This document shows positions 12,501 to 24,941 of a stretch of 64,000 bases of DNA, piece by piece; positions within the stretch are counted from its first letter, which is position 1, and every line of letters starts with the position of its first letter. The DNA is taken from assembly GCA_029255685.2 (NCBI GenBank), contig CM055318.2, forward strand, positions 935,001 to 999,000, read 5' to 3'. The DNA comes from Silene conica. Its lineage: Eukaryota; Streptophyta; Magnoliopsida; Caryophyllales; Caryophyllaceae. Both the position numbers and the translations under genes were made by a program. The notes below the pieces were generated by a model. The model ran no database searches and was not told the origin of the DNA. It was given only the letters and a program-made list of their open reading frames with translations.

Positions 12501-13499
12501 ACCAACAGGAGTAACGCGGCCTGCTTTAAAAGAAGAAGAAGACACCTATGACCTAGACACCTGTTTATAACAGGTGTCTAAGGCATTTTTCAACAGGTTT
12601 CTTTGGCCTTTTTTGTAGTAGTGAGCGCCTCCAATGCCCAATCTTGTGGCAGTGGTGACATTCCATGCTAGTATCCTTGCTCTTTGTCTTGCCCTGTGAG
12701 TTGCTCGACTCACCTGGCCCACTCTTAGCAAATCCTGGTTTCTTGAACCTGGGCTTACCTACTGCTAGGTCGCCCTGAGCTTTAGCCTTCCCTTTACCTT
12801 TTCCTTTACTGGAGATCATGAGAACATCCTGCTTCAGACTCCCACTCAACTTTAGATCCTTCTCAGTCTGTACGAGAAGGGAGTGGAGCTCATGAGGAGT
12901 CTTCTTCATGTCGTTCATGTAGTAGTTGGCCCTAAAGAGGGCGAACCCATCATGAAGCGAATGAAGCATACGATCAACGATGATGTTCTCACTGATCTTG
13001 CAGTTTAGGGTCTCCAGTTTCTCGATATTCTCAATCATGTTGAGAATATGTGGGCTAACAGCTTGGCCCTTCTGGAGTTTCGCCTCAAAGAAGCGACAGG
13101 TATGCTCATAAGAAACGATTCTCGGAGCCTTGGAGAATTCGTTAGTGAGCGTGGTGAAAATCTTGTTTGCACCATGGGTTATGAAGCGTCTTTGCAAATT
13201 TGATTCCATTGCATAGATGAGTACGTTCTTTATCGCACCCGCTTCCATAACGAAATCGCTATGAGCGCGAATTTCGTTGGCTCTAGCTCCAGTTCCTGGG
13301 TGTGCCGGAATGGGCTCAGTTAAATACTTAAGCTTTCCGTCAGCAATGGCAGCATTCCGTAGTGCTGCCTCCCAGTCAGAGAAGTTTGACCCATCATTCC
13401 TCAGTCTAGTTGACTGATTCATGGAGTCCATGAAGGCCTTTAGCCAGGATTCACGTGCTAGCTTGGCACTTGGCATTGGGTCTTCACCAGCCATTTTAG

Positions 13500-15248
13500 T
13501 TATACAGCAGTTTTAATGAACGTGTTCTACACTGAAAAGGAAGATAAAACAAAACCATATAAGCAACTTATTGTTGTGATTTAAGTCTATATTAAATAGA
13601 ATTTAAACTCGTAGACTCATGCATTTATATAATTGATCTCCCTCAAGAATTATATAAACGATCCCAAGACTCAATTTCCGTATATTGATAAGCCCACAGT
13701 TTGGCTAATTCCAATCGTTGGAACTCTTGGTCGATAGATTTCCGTAAATCCTATCTATTAGTCCATCTCAGTCACTGGAATATTATCGAGTGACCATGAT
13801 GTTGAGATAAAATAAATCATCTGTTCCCACTTACCCGACGTAGAAGGGGTCATATTATGCCTACCGACGAAGAAGAGATTCATGGGAGGCTGATTTATAA
13901 AGACTAATCTCAATTTTTGGTTATACGAGGAAGACCCCATCAACTTTTATTTATCCATATTTAAGTGAACTAAAAACTAGCATTTCTTGAATGAATTAAA
14001 TAAAGTGATGGCTTTATAATCGACATGTGACATCTGTATTGTCACAGAAAACTAACGCGTGACCTCTACATGAGTCAGTTTTCAGGCATGATATAGGTGG
14101 TTTGGTTTTAGGCGGAATATGATGCAAGCTATTATCGATGAAAGCATAAAGATAAATGCAATAAACGTAAATAAAAGTCCTAGTGTGGCCTATCCTACCA
14201 AAATAAACATAAAACAACTTGGAATCCACCGTTGGACCCTAGAAGCTTGTCTTGATGTTCTATCTTGGTCCTTGCAGCGGGAGTGAGCATCCGGTCTCCG
14301 TCTTGTCTTTGGTCTTCACAAAATTACTAATTTAAATTACAAAAGTAGTCCTAGATACATTCTAATTTAAATACAAAAGTAATTACATGGCAAAAACCCA
14401 AAACGGAGATTCAAGATCTCAAAATTACAAGCAAGATCGTGTCCCATCATTACGGTGACACAATCTTCTAAGGCCACACTAAGTTACAACCGTTTGCAAA
14501 AATTAAATACGTTATTGAAAGCATTCAAGGCATTCACAAGACGATAAATAAAATGCATCAACTAAATAAAATTTATACATGACATAATACTGTTATTATG
14601 ATTAATAAATTTATACCAAACCACCTTTTAAGATTAAAATTATGTGACTATACTGCTTTAATCACCAATTTTAATAAACATATAATCCATTATTTTAAAC
14701 TGTTTTAAAACAATATGTATCAAACGAGGGTGAACCGTTTCACAAAATAATATACTATTTCCGTATACAGTATATTATTTTAAGCCATGTGAAAATAAGA
14801 AACAAGTTATTTTCGAAAATAAACTGCCCGAAACGAGAGCACTCGATCGAGTAACAGGGGCACTCGATCGAGTGTCAGGGTCACTCGATCGAGTGCAGCA
14901 GGGCTCGATCGAGTGCAGCAGGGCTCGATCGAGTGGCACGTAAAAACTGCAAATCGCTGCACTTTTAAATTAAAACGAGTTTATAACTTGGATTTAAAAC
15001 GTGTAAATCATAAATAAACAACCACAAAAGATTCACATATTGCTAAAAATATCGATTAATTAACAATATGCAAATTATAATCGAAAAACAAGATCGATTT
15101 CTCACAAAAAACTCACGCACGGAGCCTGGCACGAGGGCACTCGATCGAGTGTCACAGGGACTCGATCGAGTGCCTAGACAGAATGTACGGTTTTCAAAAT
15201 TTTTAAAACTTATGAAAGACACAATTGTAAAATTTTCATGGCCTAAGG
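13500..15248 (-). other. Copia leader region between the 5' LTR and gag
   Basis: This stretch of about 1.75 kb has no coding signal. It contains seven copies of a TCGATCGAGT motif (14841-15172), several in the fully palindromic form CACTCGATCGAGTG. Otherwise it is AT-rich and unremarkable. It belongs to the copia element because it lies between the primer site and gag. Confidence 0.75.
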
Positions 15249-15261
15249 CTCTGATACCACT
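15249..15261 (-). other. Copia primer-binding site
   Basis: The minus strand reads TGGTATCAGAGCC one base from the 5' LTR end, matching the usual plant initiator Met tRNA primer site. This fixes the transcription direction of the element as minus. Confidence 0.9.
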
Positions 15262-17103
15262 TGTGGGGAATAAAACGCGTATTCACCCTAAAATTGCAGG
15301 ATTATAATGAAAAATACAACTGTGAATATCGTCATAAGATTAAAAAGCATGAGAAAAGGAGTACAACCTTTAGTCCTCGCGCAAAAGGCCTAAGAACAGG
15401 AATTAACACAAATTCCCTCCTATAACTTGCACCCAAGACTTAGTTTGAGACGTGGCCGCGTGTGCTAGAAATCCTCTCCAACTGCCTTGCAATATTGGGA
15501 GAGCTAATGAGTTTTAGATGTGAGATCTGAGGTTTTGGGAGAAGAATGCTCTCAAAACCCTAATTTTTCTTGAGAATTGTTTAAGCAGTGAAACAAGAGT
15601 AGTCCCACAAAAGGAGAAGTCTCTTCCTTTTGTAATACTGGCCGGCCGAAATAGGGTTTGGGTAGGAGTGGGCTTTCCACTCTTACCTTATCCCAATGCG
15701 TGATTCGACCCAATTAGCTATTATTTATTCGCGGGTTTAATTTATAAATCGTAACATGTTATCAGTTATTAATACAGTCGATATATTAATAATGGTCTGA
15801 TAAAATACGATATTGTATAATTACCTAAATTAATATAACTGTTTATATTAATTCGCGAATACAATATTTAATTAAATATATAACTGTTTATATTTAATTT
15901 ACGAATTAAACATGTAATCCGTATTAGCTAAAATTATTTAATCCGTATTAAATAATAATCTCAACATCTTATTGACTAATTTAATAGTCAATACCTCTAA
16001 CTAACTGTTTAGTCATATCCGGCAAAATGTGACTGTATTTTCATACCTTCACATCTCTCAAACGTGTCCTATAGGTGTGACGTATAGGGACCAGTTGATC
16101 ACCGCCATCCGTATGACAATAACGTCAAACTTATCTAGCAAGCCAACCGTTATTGATAAACGTGGATCAACTGGTAATAATACAAAAGTATGCCCTTGTG
16201 ATCCTTAAAGAGATTTAATAAGTCATTGTACTTAATTGTCAAGGACACCAGCCCCAACAATCTCCCACTTGTCCGTACAAGGGTATGTGCAATGACGTTA
16301 TCACACTACATGTGGAGGACACAATCTCCAACAAACTCCCACTTGTCCGTACAAGTGTAGGTGCGATAACCGAATCTCATATCCTTTTAAAATTTCTCCC
16401 ACTCAATGTAAGACAATTTGCAAATCCGCATTCGCAAAGGTCGTATCTCACAAGCGATCTGTATCAAGAGTGGTTTCCCCGACTAGAGAGTAACTTAACT
16501 GATAAAACGAATCTGTATTCGAGCATGGCCATGCATTTCAGTTACTACTCCTCGAGTGGCCCTGAGAAATGATAAAATCCTGATAAGGGTTTGGATATTT
16601 CCCTCAACTCGAATCCTGCCGATATCGCCCAGCATGAAATAACCCAGAAAAAATCCTCTTGGCCCCTGTTACGGTGACCGTGGGAAAGAAACCAAAGTTA
16701 CCCAAAATCTGTCTTAATCTCAGGAGACAGTTGAAGGTCAAAAGACTCGACTCTAAGGAACACTATGGAGGTCCTATCCACGACCCGGCACCCAATGTTA
16801 TAAAACATTTAGGACTCCATAACGTTATCACGGGGTGTCCTACGAGATATCCGTATAACTCGCCTTTGTGATTGGTCAGTCATCCACGTGACTTATGGCT
16901 CGTTGAACCCACCATCAACCAACGTCACAAAATGATTACCTGAGTTATCAGCTCAAGTGGGTAATCAAGGACCAAAACGAAGTAATGTTAATCAGTTCAC
17001 TTTGTGGTGTTCAAAATTGGCGTACAATTCCACATGAAAAACAAAACATTTTATATCATAACAATAAGGTTGAATAGAGTACACGAGAAAATGAATTATT
17101 ACA
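15262..17103 (-). repeat. Copia element 5' LTR
   Basis: It is 1842 bases long and the same as 7744-9585 except for a difference I noticed near 15998. On its outer side the host flank resumes at 17105 with GAATTAAAAGATG, which also occurs in unit 2 at 53993. Confidence 0.95.
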
Positions 17104-20100
17104 TGAATTAAAAGATGTAGAAACGACTCACCAAGGTAAATCAGGCAAAAAGGAGGGTGTTCCAACCTAAATCCAAGTTGAATCCTCTTAACATGACTTT
17201 GGTAGAGTTTTAGAGAGAAGGGAGAGGTTTTAGAGAGAAGAAGTGTAGCACCCCCATAATTCTCTTTGTTTGTGAATAGAGTCTTAATGTAAAATCCGGA
17301 TCATGGATGTATCACAATTTAACCAAATGTAGTAATAGTACCTAAACATGTAGTAGTAGCACACAAAATCCCGAAGGATAAAATCTTATTATAGGCAAAT
17401 TTAAAGTTTGCGGAAGCAAAAATAAAGTTCAACGATCCAAATGTAAAGATAAAGTCTTTGAGCATTTGTCTTTAGTTAAAATGTTTAATCACGCTGTCTC
17501 ATGGCTTACACGTCTAATTCCCACGAGAACTTGTCACACGATCTGCTCACACGAATTCGTGATCACTGCAGGTCCAAACACGGACAAGACGAATAAAAGG
17601 GTCAACAATAATGTTGAGTAAGGTAAACATTTCGAATAAAGAATAAATGGAATATGAAACCATAACTTAAAAGGCGTTTTAAAAATAATGCATAACACAA
17701 GTGCTTCAAAAGATTGAAAACAGAATATAAGAAATATCAAAGTTAAATGAAGGGGAGCAAATAATTTCAAATGATTAAGAACGACATAAGTGTTCCGAAA
17801 GATTTAAGTCCATATCCAACCTTTCAAGATAATTCCAATTCAAGGAAAACCTTTCTTTCCAACAATTTCCAACGTCGGTATATACTTGGATAAAGGTCGT
17901 ATGAAAAGAATCCACTCGCCCTAGACCGGATAAGATGAGGTTCACTAAATCATGTACTAGACTATCCTAGAATTCCGAGTGTGCACACCCCTCTAAGGGC
18001 CAACCCCAAAGAAGAAGATAAGAGGACGGAGTCTCGATCAACTAACTCCCATCAAACGCTCTGTATAGGAAGTCTCTTATTATGGAATGATAGGATGACG
18101 CACACCTATGCAATAATACCCAAAGGTACAACAAATTAATGTAGTATATAGGGGTCGAATTTCACAGAGAAACGAGAATTAGGTTTTGAAATGCTATGAA
18201 TATTTTCTATCAAGGATCGATAACGAGATTGTTTTGTTGGTTGATTTAGTGATAACAACATTAAAAGAATAATCTAGGGGTTTCGGGTTAACATGTGAAT
18301 ATAATAAAATCGTAAATGAATAAAAACGTAATGTATAACATTGTTCAATTATTTAGGTATTTAAAAACACTAAAACGTACGGTAGTAGTGATAACCATAG
18401 GTCGGGGTCTAACCATCTTATGACTTTTGCTAGGTCGTCCTATTATCTCATGTTTAGCCTAAATACTTGCAAAACAACTATAAACTAATATTAGCTCAGA
18501 AATCACTATGATAATTGCCAAAAGACAATAAAATTGATCCGGGCTAAAATGAAGGGATAAAGTTTATAAAATATGCACTTATCAAACTCCCCCAAGCTAA
18601 ACCCTTGCTTGTTCCTAAGCAAGAAACCATATCCCGTCAAGTGCAACATCCCAAATAAGCGTAACATAATGATTAAAAACCGGAAACAACATGGGAAATT
18701 GAATAGTGCTAACATGGATGAGGTTTACATGATGGCGTAGCATGCAAAACTTCGAATGAACCATTAAGATTTTGCATGATGTTTTGACTAATGGACTTCA
18801 CGATGCACTCCACTCATTTATATGCGAAAAACACTCATCTATCCTCAACTTATAAAAATGTATCCGCAATCTAATATGGTAAGCATTTTAAAACTACAAG
18901 ACATAACAATCATATGCAAGCATGAATAAGAAGCCAAATGGGTAAAAAGAGGGATAAAATATGTGGGTAGAAAAGGGAACAGATGAATTATGGATTTGTG
19001 AGGCTTAAAGTTAAGCTAGCAATTATCCAAAATGTAAGGATGCTCAATCTCAAAAATCAACTCAATTATACAATAAAAACCAAAGACAATTCTCCAAAAG
19101 ATGATAATAAAATATGAGAATTTCTTTTTTTTCTTCTCTTTTTTTCCTTTCAAGAAAATATGCTTCTTCTCATGTTTTATTTTTCTCTTCTTCTTTCTTT
19201 TTCAACTTTTTTCGGATTCTTTTCATTTTTTTCTCATTTCATTTGTTTTTATTTTTTCTTTTATTTTTTCTTCTTTCTTCCAAGAGCATTAAGACCAAGC
19301 TCACATGAATTTCTTTTCCAAGATAAAAAATATCCCAATTGAGCACCTAAACAAAATAAATCAAAATCATCAGCTCAATCATGGTAGACAAGTTTTATGT
19401 AGCTAGGGATTATTTTGTGAAAATGGGTCAAAAAGGCAAAATTATACATGTGAATGGCTCAAAAATGTTAAAATCATATGAATGCATGCTTATAAAGAGA
19501 TGAAATGAAAATCATACTTATGCGTTTGGATGTAGCATAAATTATAAGGAGACACCTAAACTCACCTATGAAACCAAATAATGAATATATTGGTAAAAAA
19601 AGGTCCTGCCTTACAAATTTTGTAGTTTGCCAAAAGTCAAGATTAAGCCTATTCGGTTCATTTTTCATCTTCCAACTACTTTGTCAAGACATCCCCATAT
19701 AACAATTATCCCATCAAAAAGATTAATCATTAAGCAATAGCTATAATTAGGATATGCAAGAGGGCAAAAAATAGGAACAAGCAAACATTTCTTAGCAAAA
19801 ATCGCAAAATTTTCTCAAAAAATCTCATAAAACTACACTAACATGCGAATGCATTTTCTCCCAAGCTAAACAAGACATTGTCCTCAATGTGTCAACAATT
19901 AATTTACCCAACAACACCATAAAAATGGTGCAAAACACATGAAAAATAAGGACAAAAGATCAAATTTAATGGGTGATGGGAAAAATGAAACTAAGATGCG
20001 AAAACAATAAAATCTTACTAAACCAATTAACTCCCTCATGCTAGCATGAAAACAGGGGAAAATTCTTCATCATTTCTTTTCTCTTGGAAAGACCATGGGT

Positions 20101-20348
20101 AAGAGGGTTTTTGGTGCTGCCATAAAATCTAAAATTTTAAGACAAAAATTAATTTTAAGAAAACCAAATTTCATTCAAAGAATCATAATAGGAGAAATTA
20201 GTGAACTAATTGAACCAACAAGCATGAACAAAGCAATTGACAATCCATTTCTAACAATAATAAGCGTAAAATCAAATTACCCCTAATTTGAGTTAAAGTT
20301 TCAGAAATTGAATGAAATAGCTTAAATTGAATGGAATTAAAAAGAAAA

Positions 20349-20714
20349 GGATTAATTGATAACAATACTCTGAACTATGGGTGTCCTGCTCAAAATATAC
20401 CAAACTCTATTTTAACTACCAATTTAACCAACTAACGCTCTTATTCCCTTTTATTATAATATATGACCTGTTACATGCTAATTAAGTGAACAAATTTCTA
20501 ACCCTTCTTTAACCCGTCTTTCTCTTTTTACTTCTATATATGTTAATCTATTTACCTAATCACAGCATTAAAACATGCTACAACAACTTAACAGAACAAA
20601 AAATTCTATTCAAAGCAAATGAGGACATTAGTTGGTTATATTGGTAGTTAAAATAAAGTTTGGAGTATTTTGAGCAGGACACCCATAGTTCAGAGTATTC
20701 TCACCAATTAATCC
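20349..20714. mobile_element. Mutator-type MITE (366 bp), unit 1
   Basis: The inverted ends are at least 70 bases long, beginning GGATTAATTG and including ATACTCTGAACTATGGGTGT in both arms. The flanking 9-base direct repeat AAAAGAAAA (20340-20348 and 20715-20723) fits Mutator-type insertion. The element also occurs in unit 2 at 57238-57599, so it predates the segmental duplication. It has no coding capacity. Confidence 0.88.
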
Positions 20715-20918
20715 AAAAGAAAAGACAAATACTTATTTGATGATGTTATTGGATGCATGACTGGGTGTTACTAGTGATTTTAGTGAAAAATATGACGAAA
20801 ATTGAAGAGAAAAGAGAAGAATACATACCACCGTGGATGAAGAAAAAGAACATTACCTTATTTTTTATTTTTGAAAAACCAAACTGCCAAATAACACCAA
20901 ATTCGTAAAATTCTACGT

Positions 20919-21069
20919 CCCGTTCGGGGTTGACCGTTGACTTTTTACTTTTGAAAAACCGAAAATATCACGACCCCGATCGGGGTTGACCTCTCCTTCG
21001 AGTTTTGACTTGTTTTCACCTGTTTCCAATTTAGCTTCTCATTTTCGAAAACCACGACCCCGAACGGGG
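20919..21069. repeat. Three CCCCGAWCGGGG palindromes
   Basis: The copies are CCCGTTCGGGG at 20919, CCCCGATCGGGG at 20974 and CCCCGAACGGGG at 21058. Each lies in AT-rich surroundings, and the first two are followed by GGTTGACC-type sequence. The middle copy is a perfect palindrome; the outer ones differ only at the two central bases. Unit 2 keeps all three (about 57808-57958). Confidence 0.8.
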
Positions 21070-22248
21070 TTCTTTGCGTGAGGAAGCGTACTTTTCCTCC
21101 TTTTCCTTTCTTTTCTTCATTTCTTCATCTAAAATCACAAAAACAAATATAAAAATGTAGATAATTAAAAACAAATCAAAAAAAAACGCTTGGGTTGCTT
21201 CCCAAGAAGCTTAAATTAAAGTCTTGCTAGACTCTTTTCTTCACGGATTAACCGTCATTTATACTTTAAAAAGCACGTAAAAGCTTATCATACTCCCGTG
21301 CATGGACAAGACACATGAACATGTGAATAATTGATAAGATTAAAGTATGAAAGAGCAAGGCATAGAAGGATAAATATTATCAAATTGCTCATTAGATTTT
21401 GTATAAAACCACTGTATCACTCCACTCGTCAGCAAGAGAGATGAAGGATCATGCTTAAGACCACAAAATAAATTGTTAGAGCATAACATATGATTGTTAA
21501 TGGTCTCAAATGGGTGTTAGAAATCAAGAAGGTAGGACTTTTTATTAGTGGGAGGTGCATCCCACTCATTTTCTAAATTAATAGTACTTAGTCCTTTATT
21601 TACCTTCATCGGATCAACATTATCTTCTACAAATGAATTGTCAATGCAGTCAAACGACTCAGGAGAAACCTCATTAGAATCACAAGGAATCTTGACAAAT
21701 TCATTTATAAGAGGTAACTCATCTACAACAAAGTCAACGTCGTCAATACGAGCCTCTATATTTTCAATTAGAATGACACTAGGGGATTTTAAAGGACAAA
21801 ATTGAACCATCATCATCATCTAATATTTCAAGATCATTAGTATTGTATTTAATAGAATTTTAATAACAGCCACAATCAATTTGGTTGTTTATTATCCTAT
21901 TTATCACCATATTAATCTACCCATTATTGTGTGACTTAATGGGTGTTTATGGTGCTTCTCTAATCTCTCTAATCTTCTTGTAACTCCTCTATGTGAGGTG
22001 ATTATAAATAAGATAAAAGATGGTTTTTTAATAATCATCATGTTCATCTTTTACAACACGTAATACACACATAAAATATACAATCTCTAGAGGCTAAGTC
22101 CACCATCAATATGGGACTTGGGATTTGGGGTGTGAACTTATTCCGGGACTCTAGTAGCCACCGGAGGTATGATATACGGTAGTGGGCAGTTAGCGAACAC
22201 AACGATCCGATCGCTTCCGCATAAAGGTATATCCTTATTTTCCTACAG

Positions 22249-22260
22249 TGGTATCAGAGC
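22249..22260 (+). other. Primer-binding site of a large LTR-type element (unit 1)
   Basis: TGGTATCAGAGC follows directly after CTACA, the typical end of an LTR. Downstream there is no gag or pol, only the hairpin series. Unit 2 has the same site at 59141-59152. The site suggests that the hairpin region is the internal domain of an LTR-type element transcribed on the plus strand. Confidence 0.75.
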
Positions 22261-22337
22261 AAATGTGTTTTGCTTCTGTCCCTACAATTATGCATTTTAT
22301 CCACATCCATTTTGTTGGAATTACAATGTGTTTTCGT

Positions 22338-24600
22338 CAACAAGTGTTTGTCACTTGTTGGAGATGGGCCAACTCATAAGGCAGAGAGATTGTAGTACAA
22401 ATTTGTTTTGGTGGATCCACGCGATGGTGGTAGTAATAATTTTCTCTTGTGTAGAGAAAATCAATTTGTAGAAATTGAATTTCGTTTTCTTATCTTATTT
22501 GTATAAGATGGATCGAGAATTGAGTGGTGTAAGGGTGAAAGACTAATAAAATGACAGTTTTTTATATGACTCAATTGATGCATTGAGATTTGGATGTGTT
22601 CTCTCTCTTATAATTTTGTATAATAAATCTGTTTCCTGTACTGATTTCATATATATAGTATTCGTTTAAATGTCTTTGTGATATTATGAGTTTACAATGT
22701 TATCAATTTGTTTGGTATGCGTATTATATGAATATGTTTCATATAAAATCTAGTATTGATCATATAAATGTGTTTTATGTGTATAAAAGCGTGAGGAGTA
22801 TATAAATGTGTTTTATATGTCCTTTTAAATCTTAGTGATTTTAATTATATTCTATAATTTTTTACCAATATGTTTCGTAATTTTCAACTTATGCTAATTT
22901 GTCTCGTTTTTTTTATGAATATGTTTCATATTAAGTCAAGTTTTATGAGTGTATGAGTGAATATGTTTTATATGAATAATTAATCATTTGTTTCATTATT
23001 ATGATAAAAGTATTTGATGAATATGTTTCATTTATGGTTGCATCGACCATATAATTTGTCATGCTATAGAATTTTTTATGGTACCAATGTGTTTGGTTAA
23101 GTTTATGATTATATGAATATGTCTCATATGATGGACCATATAAAATAAGTTTATATAATATTTCTTAGTGATTTAATTATGTCCTTGTTGATTATATGAG
23201 TATGTCTCATAGATTGTTTTCCGTAAAAAAAAATTTATGAATATGTTTCATATATTGAGTTTAAGTGTATGAATATGTTTCATACAAAGTTGAATGGAAG
23301 TCATATAAATAAGTTTTATATGAATAATTAAATATCTTAGTGATTTTAACAATATTTTATAATATTTTGTGAATATGTTTCATAAATTTATTTTACGTGC
23401 AAATGATAAATGTCTCTGTGATATTTTATAAGTTACGTAAAATTTATCCTTGTATATAAACTTGGACGTCTTAATGATATTTGTTTTTTTGGCTAGAAGA
23501 TTTATGAGTATTAGAAATGCTAATGTTCGACTTTGTGTCTAATTTAGTTTATGCTACTCATTATTATCTCTATATATATTATGTTTTGCAAGATATAATT
23601 ATAATTTACGAATTTGTTTCGTTTATTTTATCTTGTGAAAATTGTGTTACATAGAAAAAAAAATCTTATTGACATTTGTTGTTCATGAGATTTATAAGTT
23701 ACATACAAGGCTTATATCTTTGTGATTTAATAGTAATCGTAAATTTGTTTTACGAAAGAATTTATATCTTCGTGATATATTTGTATATGTAAATGTGTTT
23801 TACATTAAAGACTCCGTTATATCTTAGTGATATATAATATATAGTTGCATTGTATATGTAAAATTTGTTTTTACACGCGAGATGAGAAAAGAATTGAATA
23901 CGTATTAGTTGTGTATCAATAATTCATTAAAACTGTCATATGTGTTATGATTAAAGTTTTTTTAATTAATTTTAAAGACGTGCAAATTTGTTTTGCATAG
24001 TGTTTGGATAATATCAAAGTGATATTATTTTTCGTGCTAATTTGTTTAGCCGTTATTTTAAGGGTATAGCTAATTTGTTTAGCGTATTTTAAAGGGTTAA
24101 GTGATTTTGTTTCATTTAATCTCAAGAAGGTTAATTGAATTATTAAAATTTCTAGTTTATTGCGTTTGTGATAATTATGAGCATAGCGAAATTTTCGAAC
24201 GAACAATACAAACAAAGGAATTTTAATAATTTAATTGGAATTGTGCCTTAATCCATATACTTGTGTATGAAAACAAGTGTTTTTTGGTGATTTGTTCACC
24301 ATAGTGATGCGGTTTGAACTTTGATAATTAGAGTTATAAGATTTGTATCTTATTAATAATCACGGTTTGAGAAATTGTGATCACTATTATCTAATCGAGG
24401 TTGAATATCTTACTTATGAGTAGGATTACCAAAATCTATGCTTTTACCAGTATTTACTCATTCAAATATAGTAAGCTTGATTCGTGCAAAATCGTGTTAT
24501 TTTGTATGTAGATCTATTAAACTATTTTGAGACAGGTCTTACAGCTTATGTAGCATAAGAATAACGTGTAAGTCAATTTCGTTTTGACGTGGGATACAAG
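22338..24600 (+). repeat. Variable-arm hairpin series, first part (unit 1)
   Basis: There are two dozen or more short hairpins with arms of 4-10 pairs, where arm sequence changes but the loop is nearly constant (ATATGTT, ATTTGTT, TTTGT, TGTGT). Examples by position: 22338-22360 arms CAACAAGTG and CACTTGTTG; 22439-22461 arms ATTTTCTCT and AGAGAAAAT; 22492-22509; 22725-22745; 23267-23285 arms GTATG and CATAC; 23301-23323; 23738-23754; 23787-23805; 23857-23875; 23981-23997; 24036-24050 and 24069-24083 arms GCTA and TAGC; 24336-24353; 24545-24559. A second set has loops TTAGT or TTCGT (23764-23778, 23818-23834), and 24008-24028 has nine-pair arms around AAG. No protein-coding frame is present. 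Confidence 0.8.
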
Positions 24601-24936
24601 ATTGTGTGTCTTGACCCGGAGTATTTGAGTATTGTCATCGTGTTTCATTTTTCTTAGGTGAAATGTTTTTTTTTTAAGCACGTGGTTGGCTTATGGAATG
24701 AGTTATTTTTCCATGGTAATTTGTTTGTCATCCGATTCTGGGATAGAAAAATGGAAAAGCTTTCGTCGTAAGTAGACTCAATCCTTAGTAAATGTCTCAA
24801 AAACTTATCCGGGAGAAAAGTCTCATGGTATATATGATTATTAATAGTCTATGTTTTTCTTACTATTGAGGACAAATAAATATATGGTATTGTTTGATAC
24901 GTCTTACTTAGTGTCGACAAGAGAATAGCGTGGAGA

Positions 24937-24941
24937 TATTA
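24937..24941. repeat. Target-site duplication of the gypsy element
   Basis: TATTA occurs at 24937-24941 and again at 34819-34823. Unit 2 has the single uninterrupted copy at 61836-61840. Confidence 0.95.

Larger units (their letters stand above)
7744..17103 (-). mobile_element. Ty1/copia LTR retrotransposon, young, coding part broken
   Basis: This 9.36 kb element lies on the minus strand, with 1842-base LTRs at 15262-17103 (5') and 7744-9585 (3'). The primer site TGGTATCAGAGCC lies next to the 5' LTR. In transcription order the parts are a 1.75 kb leader, gag with a zinc knuckle (about 13.5-12.6 kb), protease and integrase (about 12.5-11 kb), and reverse transcriptase with RNase H (about 11-9.6 kb). 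The coding part is broken in a few places. I noticed one difference between the LTRs, so the insertion is very recent, probably spread with help from another copy. Unit 2 lacks it. No target duplication is visible, and 311 bases of flank present in unit 2 are missing here. Confidence 0.92.
17105..22247. other. Non-coding sequence, probably old LTR-type material
   Basis: I see no credible gene here. A possible LTR start (TGTAGCACCCCC) lies at 17244. The word CAAACTCCCCCAAGCTAAAC (about 18592-18611) and the GGTTGCTTCCCAAGAAGC word near 21193 look like gypsy-type retroelement sequence, but I cannot prove it. The final part (about 21.9-22.25 kb) has a TATA-like ATTATAAATA at 22001 and ends at TACA just before a primer site, as an LTR should. 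The LTR start could not be fixed, so this is a description rather than an element call. Confidence 0.4.
17105..24941. repeat. Duplicated block 3, unit 1 (partner 53993-61840)
   Basis: This 7.8 kb block is nearly identical to unit 2, with scattered substitutions and small indels. It contains LTR-like sequence, a MITE, CCCCGATCGGGG-type palindromes, a primer site at 22249 and the first part of the hairpin series. It ends at the target site of the gypsy insertion. Confidence 0.92.

Noticed and set aside
19101-19342. Phe/Ser-rich frames, repeated at 55990-56231
   Set aside because: They come from a T- and CTT-rich low-complexity stretch.
21517-21819. Minus-strand frame of 100 residues, acidic
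   Set aside because: It might be a remnant of a retroelement polyprotein spacer, but no domain is visible and the unit 2 copy is interrupted, so it is not listed as a gene.
22338-24600. CRISPR array
   Set aside because: Regular short repeats with changing sequence between them suggested it at first. Here the changing parts are complementary to each other within a unit, the repeats are loops, and the host is a plant.
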